Part shown: positions 30,103 to 32,329 of the stretch, in pieces | How positions within the stretch are numbered: position 1 is the stretch's first letter | Layout: every line of letters starts with the position of its first letter | Assembly: GCA_003963225.1 (NCBI GenBank) | Contig: RXKB01000003.1 | Location: 1-32,329 of the forward strand | Direction of reading: 5' to 3' | Length of the DNA stretch: 32,329 nt | Origin: Candidatus Babelota bacterium | Lineage (GTDB): Bacteria; Babelota; Babeliae; Babelales; Vermiphilaceae | Position numbers and translations under genes: made by a program | The notes under the pieces: model-generated | What the model was told of the DNA's origin: nothing | Database searches by the model: none | Seen by the model: the letters and a program-made list of their open reading frames with translations, nothing else

Positions 30103-30309
30103 ATGAGGAAAAAACAAAACCACGGCGTAGCCGAAGCGGTCGAAAAAACCGGCTCCACTCGCCAGCTCGCCCGGCTTTGTGGAGTGACGCAACCAAGCGT
30201 TATGAAATGGCTCCATACCAATTGCCCGGCGGAGCGGGCGGTCCAGATTGAAAACATCACCGGAGTTCCACGGGAATCGATACGACCGGATTTGTGGGAT
30301 AAAAAATGA
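30103..30309 (+). CDS. YdaS/Cro-like helix-turn-helix regulator
   Basis: A 68-residue protein starting at MRKKQNHGVAEAVEKTGST (ATG 8 bases after TAGGA; an in-frame TTG lies two codons earlier). The HTH is TRQLARLCGVTQPSVMKWL, followed by NCPAERAVQIENITGVPRESIRPDLW. The ending ...ITGVxxxxIRPDLW is typical of the YdaS/Cro group that binds phage operators. It should act on the palindromes to its left. It overlaps the methyltransferase start by 4 bases (ATGA). Confidence 0.75.
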   Translation: MRKKQNHGVAEAVEKTGSTRQLARLCGVTQPSVMKWLHTNCPAERAVQIENITGVPRESIRPDLWDKK

Positions 30310-31484
30310 AGATCATTAATAGAACCCCGGCAGAAATATTCCCGTACAAAAAAAACAACAGGATTCACACACCAGAGCAAATTCAAAAAATTGCGGATTC
30401 AATCGGCTTGTTCGGATTCAATCAACCCGTGGTAGTGGATGAATCTAGTGTGGTTCTGGTAGGTCACGGGCGACTAGAAGCGGCGAAACTTTTGGGCCTA
30501 GAGCTTATTCCGTGCGTCGAGCTTCTCGGTCTCAGCGAAGATCAGAAAAAAGCGTACAGGATTCTAGATAATAAAATCCAGAATGATTCAACATGGGATT
30601 TCGGGAATTTAGAAACTGAACTTGCAGAGTTATCGGCGAGCAACTTTGATTTTGCTCAATTTGGGCTTGGCGATTTAGACGAGCTTATTCAAGATAATTC
30701 AAAGCTCATAAAATCACAGATTGAAGTCGTAGATGACGAAGCGCCAGAACCACCCAAAAAAACACTCATTAAGCTAGGCGATATCATAGAGCTTGGAGCG
30801 CATCGGTTGATGTGCGGGGATAGCGCAGAGGCCGAGCTTTTGGAGGTCGATCTAGTGTTGACCGATCCACCGTATGGAGTCAGCCGCGATAGTGGGTTTG
30901 GTGGGTTTGGTGGGTTTGGTGGGTTTGGTAAACCAATTAAGCGCAGAGAATATGATGATGATTGGGATTCCGTCCGACCAGAAAAAAGCACGCTAGACAA
31001 AATTATAGCTAGCGGAAAATCGGCTATTATTTTCGGCGGCAATTTTTTTGCCGACATACTACCAGCGAGCACGCACTGGATTTTTTGGGATAAACTTCAA
31101 ACAATGCCGACGTTTGGCGACGGCGAGCTAGCCTGGACTAACATCGACAGAAAATCAGTGAAGAAAATCACGCACCAATACAATGGCCTAATCGGCAAAG
31201 AGGCAGAGCGGTTTCATCCTACGCAAAAGCCGGTGGCGTTATTTTGCTTATTACTAAAAGAATACGGCGACGGCGCTAAAACTATCGGCGATCCGTATCT
31301 TGGCAGCGGCACCACATTGATCGCATGTGAACAGATGGGTCGCGCCTGCTACGGACTCGAGCTAGAGCCTAAATACTGCCACGTCATAGTTAAACGCTAC
31401 GCCACAGAACGTCAGCGCACCGGAAAGCCTATAGATATCAAGATTAATGGTGAGCCATTCCCGGTAGAATGGATCGATTATTAG
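30306..31484 (+). CDS. ParB-domain DNA methyltransferase (N4/N6-type)
   Basis: A 392-residue protein. The N-terminal about 95 residues are ParB/sulfiredoxin-like (MKIINRTPAEIFPYKKNNRI, VVVDESSVVLVGHGRLEAAK, LLGLSEDQKKAYRILDNKIQ). The methyltransferase follows: LVLTDPPYGVS (motif IV, DPPY) at about residue 182 and, later, GDPYLGSGTTLIACEQMGR (motif I-like FxGxG site), with HPTQKPVALF between. The order IV then I is the beta-class N6-adenine/N4-cytosine plan. The stretch after DPPYGVS carries four GFG repeats from an exact 9-base DNA repeat. It would methylate phage DNA against host restriction, or mark it. The nuclease-like gene follows 3 bases later. Confidence 0.85.
   Translation: MKIINRTPAEIFPYKKNNRIHTPEQIQKIADSIGLFGFNQPVVVDESSVVLVGHGRLEAAKLLGLELIPCVELLGLSEDQKKAYRILDNKIQNDSTWDFGNLETELAELSASNFDFAQFGLGDLDELIQDNSKLIKSQIEVVDDEAPEPPKKTLIKLGDIIELGAHRLMCGDSAEAELLEVDLVLTDPPYGVSRDSGFGGFGGFGGFGKPIKRREYDDDWDSVRPEKSTLDKIIASGKSAIIFGGNFFADILPASTHWIFWDKLQTMPTFGDGELAWTNIDRKSVKKITHQYNGLIGKEAERFHPTQKPVALFCLLLKEYGDGAKTIGDPYLGSGTTLIACEQMGRACYGLELEPKYCHVIVKRYATERQRTGKPIDIKINGEPFPVEWIDY
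30892..30927 (+). repeat. Four tandem 9-base repeats (GTGGGTTTG)
   Basis: GTGGGTTTG occurs four times without change at 30892-30900, 30901-30909, 30910-30918 and 30919-30927, coding for a Gly/Phe tract in the methyltransferase. The four GGG tracts with 6-base gaps could also form a G-quadruplex. Each gain or loss of a unit keeps the frame. Confidence 0.85.
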
Positions 31485-31487
31485 TGT

Positions 31488-31913
31488 ATGAACGAATGGA
31501 GTTTAGCCGCCGCAACTAAAGCGAAGCCCGTCAACTTCAACGCGATGACCGAAAAGCTCATGCGCAAAAGCGGTTGGGAGGTTGAACTCACACAGAGCTA
31601 TAACGCCACGTTACAGCTATCAAAAGATCTTTGGGGATTCGCGGACCTTCTAGCATTCATGCCCGATGGTCCGTCAGTATTGGTACAGGCTTGCGGGAGT
31701 AGTGATAGAACTAAGCGATTGCGAAAAATATTGAATAGCGCCGTCGCGAGGAAATGGATACGGGTTCCGCATCGATTCATTTGGTTGGTTCATTGGAGCA
31801 AGCGGACCAAAAAAGGAAAGCGAGTCGGCGAATGGATATCAAGAATTCAAATCATAGAGGAAGTTGATTTTTTAGAGCACCTCCAACAATTGCGAGGAGA
31901 GCGATGTCGGTAA
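31488..31913 (+). CDS. PD-(D/E)XK-like nuclease candidate
   Basis: A 141-residue protein. Text GWEVELTQSYNATLQLSKDLWGFADLLAFMPDGPSVLVQACGSSDRTKRLRKIL has the GFADLLA...VLVQxxG pattern. It resembles the D...QxK/QxT strand pair of restriction-like folds in small phage proteins, with Asp near residue 53 and Gln near 67. The canonical Lys is not in place (QAC), so activity is doubtful. It is followed by basic text (HWSKRTKKGKRVGEW). Three bases after the methyltransferase; it overlaps the HNH gene start. Confidence 0.45.
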   Translation: MNEWSLAAATKAKPVNFNAMTEKLMRKSGWEVELTQSYNATLQLSKDLWGFADLLAFMPDGPSVLVQACGSSDRTKRLRKILNSAVARKWIRVPHRFIWLVHWSKRTKKGKRVGEWISRIQIIEEVDFLEHLQQLRGERCR

Positions 31914-32302
31914 AGCTTCAACCCGGATGTCGGGTTCGTGGATGCACGGCGCGAGCTCAGCCCGGCGCTACACGTTGCCGAAACCACGAGCGGCCGCAAA
32001 TAGCGCGACGCTTTGCAGAGAACAAAGCGCGAGCGATCACCGAGCAACGCGCCGGGACGGCGGACGGATTCTATCGAACGAAAACATGGAAGAACCTGAG
32101 ACGAATGCACTTGCATGTAGAGCCGATTTGCAGGCGTTGCGGCTTTCCGGCCGACATGGTTGACCACGTAACCCCTCTACACGAGGGCGGCGAGGCATTG
32201 GATACCGCCAATTTGCAATCGCTTTGTAATCGTTGCCACGCTGTTAAGCGCGGCCAGGAAGGCGCGCGAGCGGCACGAACAAAGTTGAAAAAAATATTAT
32301 AA
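31904..32302 (+). CDS. HNH endonuclease (terminase-associated type)
   Basis: A 132-residue protein. N-terminal zinc-like text (CRVRGCTARAQPGATRCRNH), then FYRTKTWKNLRRMHL, then the HNH core ICRRCGFPADMVDHVTPLHEGGEALDTANLQSLCNRCHAVKR with DHVTPL, the Asn and the last CxxCH. Phages of the HK97 type often carry this family just before the small terminase gene; it assists DNA packaging. Its stop is 27 bases before the window end, so terminase is probably just beyond. Overlaps the previous gene by 10 bases. Confidence 0.85.
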   Translation: MSVKLQPGCRVRGCTARAQPGATRCRNHERPQIARRFAENKARAITEQRAGTADGFYRTKTWKNLRRMHLHVEPICRRCGFPADMVDHVTPLHEGGEALDTANLQSLCNRCHAVKRGQEGARAARTKLKKIL

Positions 32303-32329
32303 ACGATTTAAAAATGAATATATTTGATT
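32303..32329. other. Right edge, no gene seen
   Basis: Twenty-seven AT-rich bases after the HNH stop. No start or terminator can be judged from so short a piece; it probably leads into the terminase region. Confidence 0.4.

Noticed and set aside
30892..30927. Tandem repeat considered as a CRISPR-like array
   Set aside because: Units are 9 bases with no spacers and lie in a coding frame; this is a coding microsatellite.
1..32329. Search for tRNA genes, integrase, attachment sites and insertion sequences
   Set aside because: I saw no cloverleaf with conserved T-loop text, no recombinase or transposase motifs, and no long direct repeats; lifestyle therefore cannot be settled from this window.

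Overview
This window is most of a tailed double-stranded DNA phage (or prophage) genome with a siphovirus-type tail. It is not ordinary bacterial chromosome: nearly every recognisable gene belongs to virion, lysis, phage replication/recombination or DNA-modification families, and genes are packed with ATGA or few-base overlaps. No integrase, terminase, portal, protease or capsid gene lies inside. The left edge starts just downstream of head genes and the right edge ends at an HNH nuclease of the kind that often precedes terminase genes, so the missing packaging/head block probably joins the two ends of a circular or permuted genome (inference). A Gram-negative host is suggested by a lipobox lipoprotein and a compact M15-type endolysin without a wall-binding domain. 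The host genus cannot be read from the sequence.

Layout. (1) 1-16736, plus strand, late genes: head-tail connectors, tail completion and tail-tube proteins, a tail-chaperone pair joined by a -1 frameshift site and resembling the gene transfer agent type, tape measure, two tail-tip proteins, a 1305-residue tail hub/fibre, a collar-domain fibre with seven HxH heptads, a lysis group (small membrane proteins, M15 peptidase) and a decoration/receptor group (SGNH hydrolase between two small beta proteins). (2) 16733-29483, minus strand, early genes: many small unknown proteins, a lipoprotein, SSB, an HNH protein, a recombination set (coiled-coil protein, YqaJ exonuclease, ERF-type annealing protein), an SNF2-type helicase interrupted by an intein, and a primase-SF3 helicase. 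(3) 29484-30102, an AT-rich control region with palindromes, a candidate origin/operator region. (4) 30103-32302, plus strand: YdaS/Cro-like regulator, ParB-domain DNA methyltransferase, a nuclease-like protein and an HNH endonuclease.

The most striking object is in the helicase gene (24683-27061). A 281-residue intein sits directly after the DESH (motif II) box, and inside the intein DNA, in the +1 reading frame, lies a second open frame (25852-26532). It encodes a zinc-finger plus Vsr/EDxHD-like endonuclease of 226 residues. Host, intein and endonuclease therefore share the same DNA in two frames, and both ends of the endonuclease gene overlap DNA that encodes splicing blocks of the intein.

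Working model (inference): the minus-strand early block replicates and recombines the genome, the regulator next to the palindromes controls divergent early/right transcription, the methyltransferase protects or marks the DNA, and the left plus-strand block builds the tail and lyses the host.
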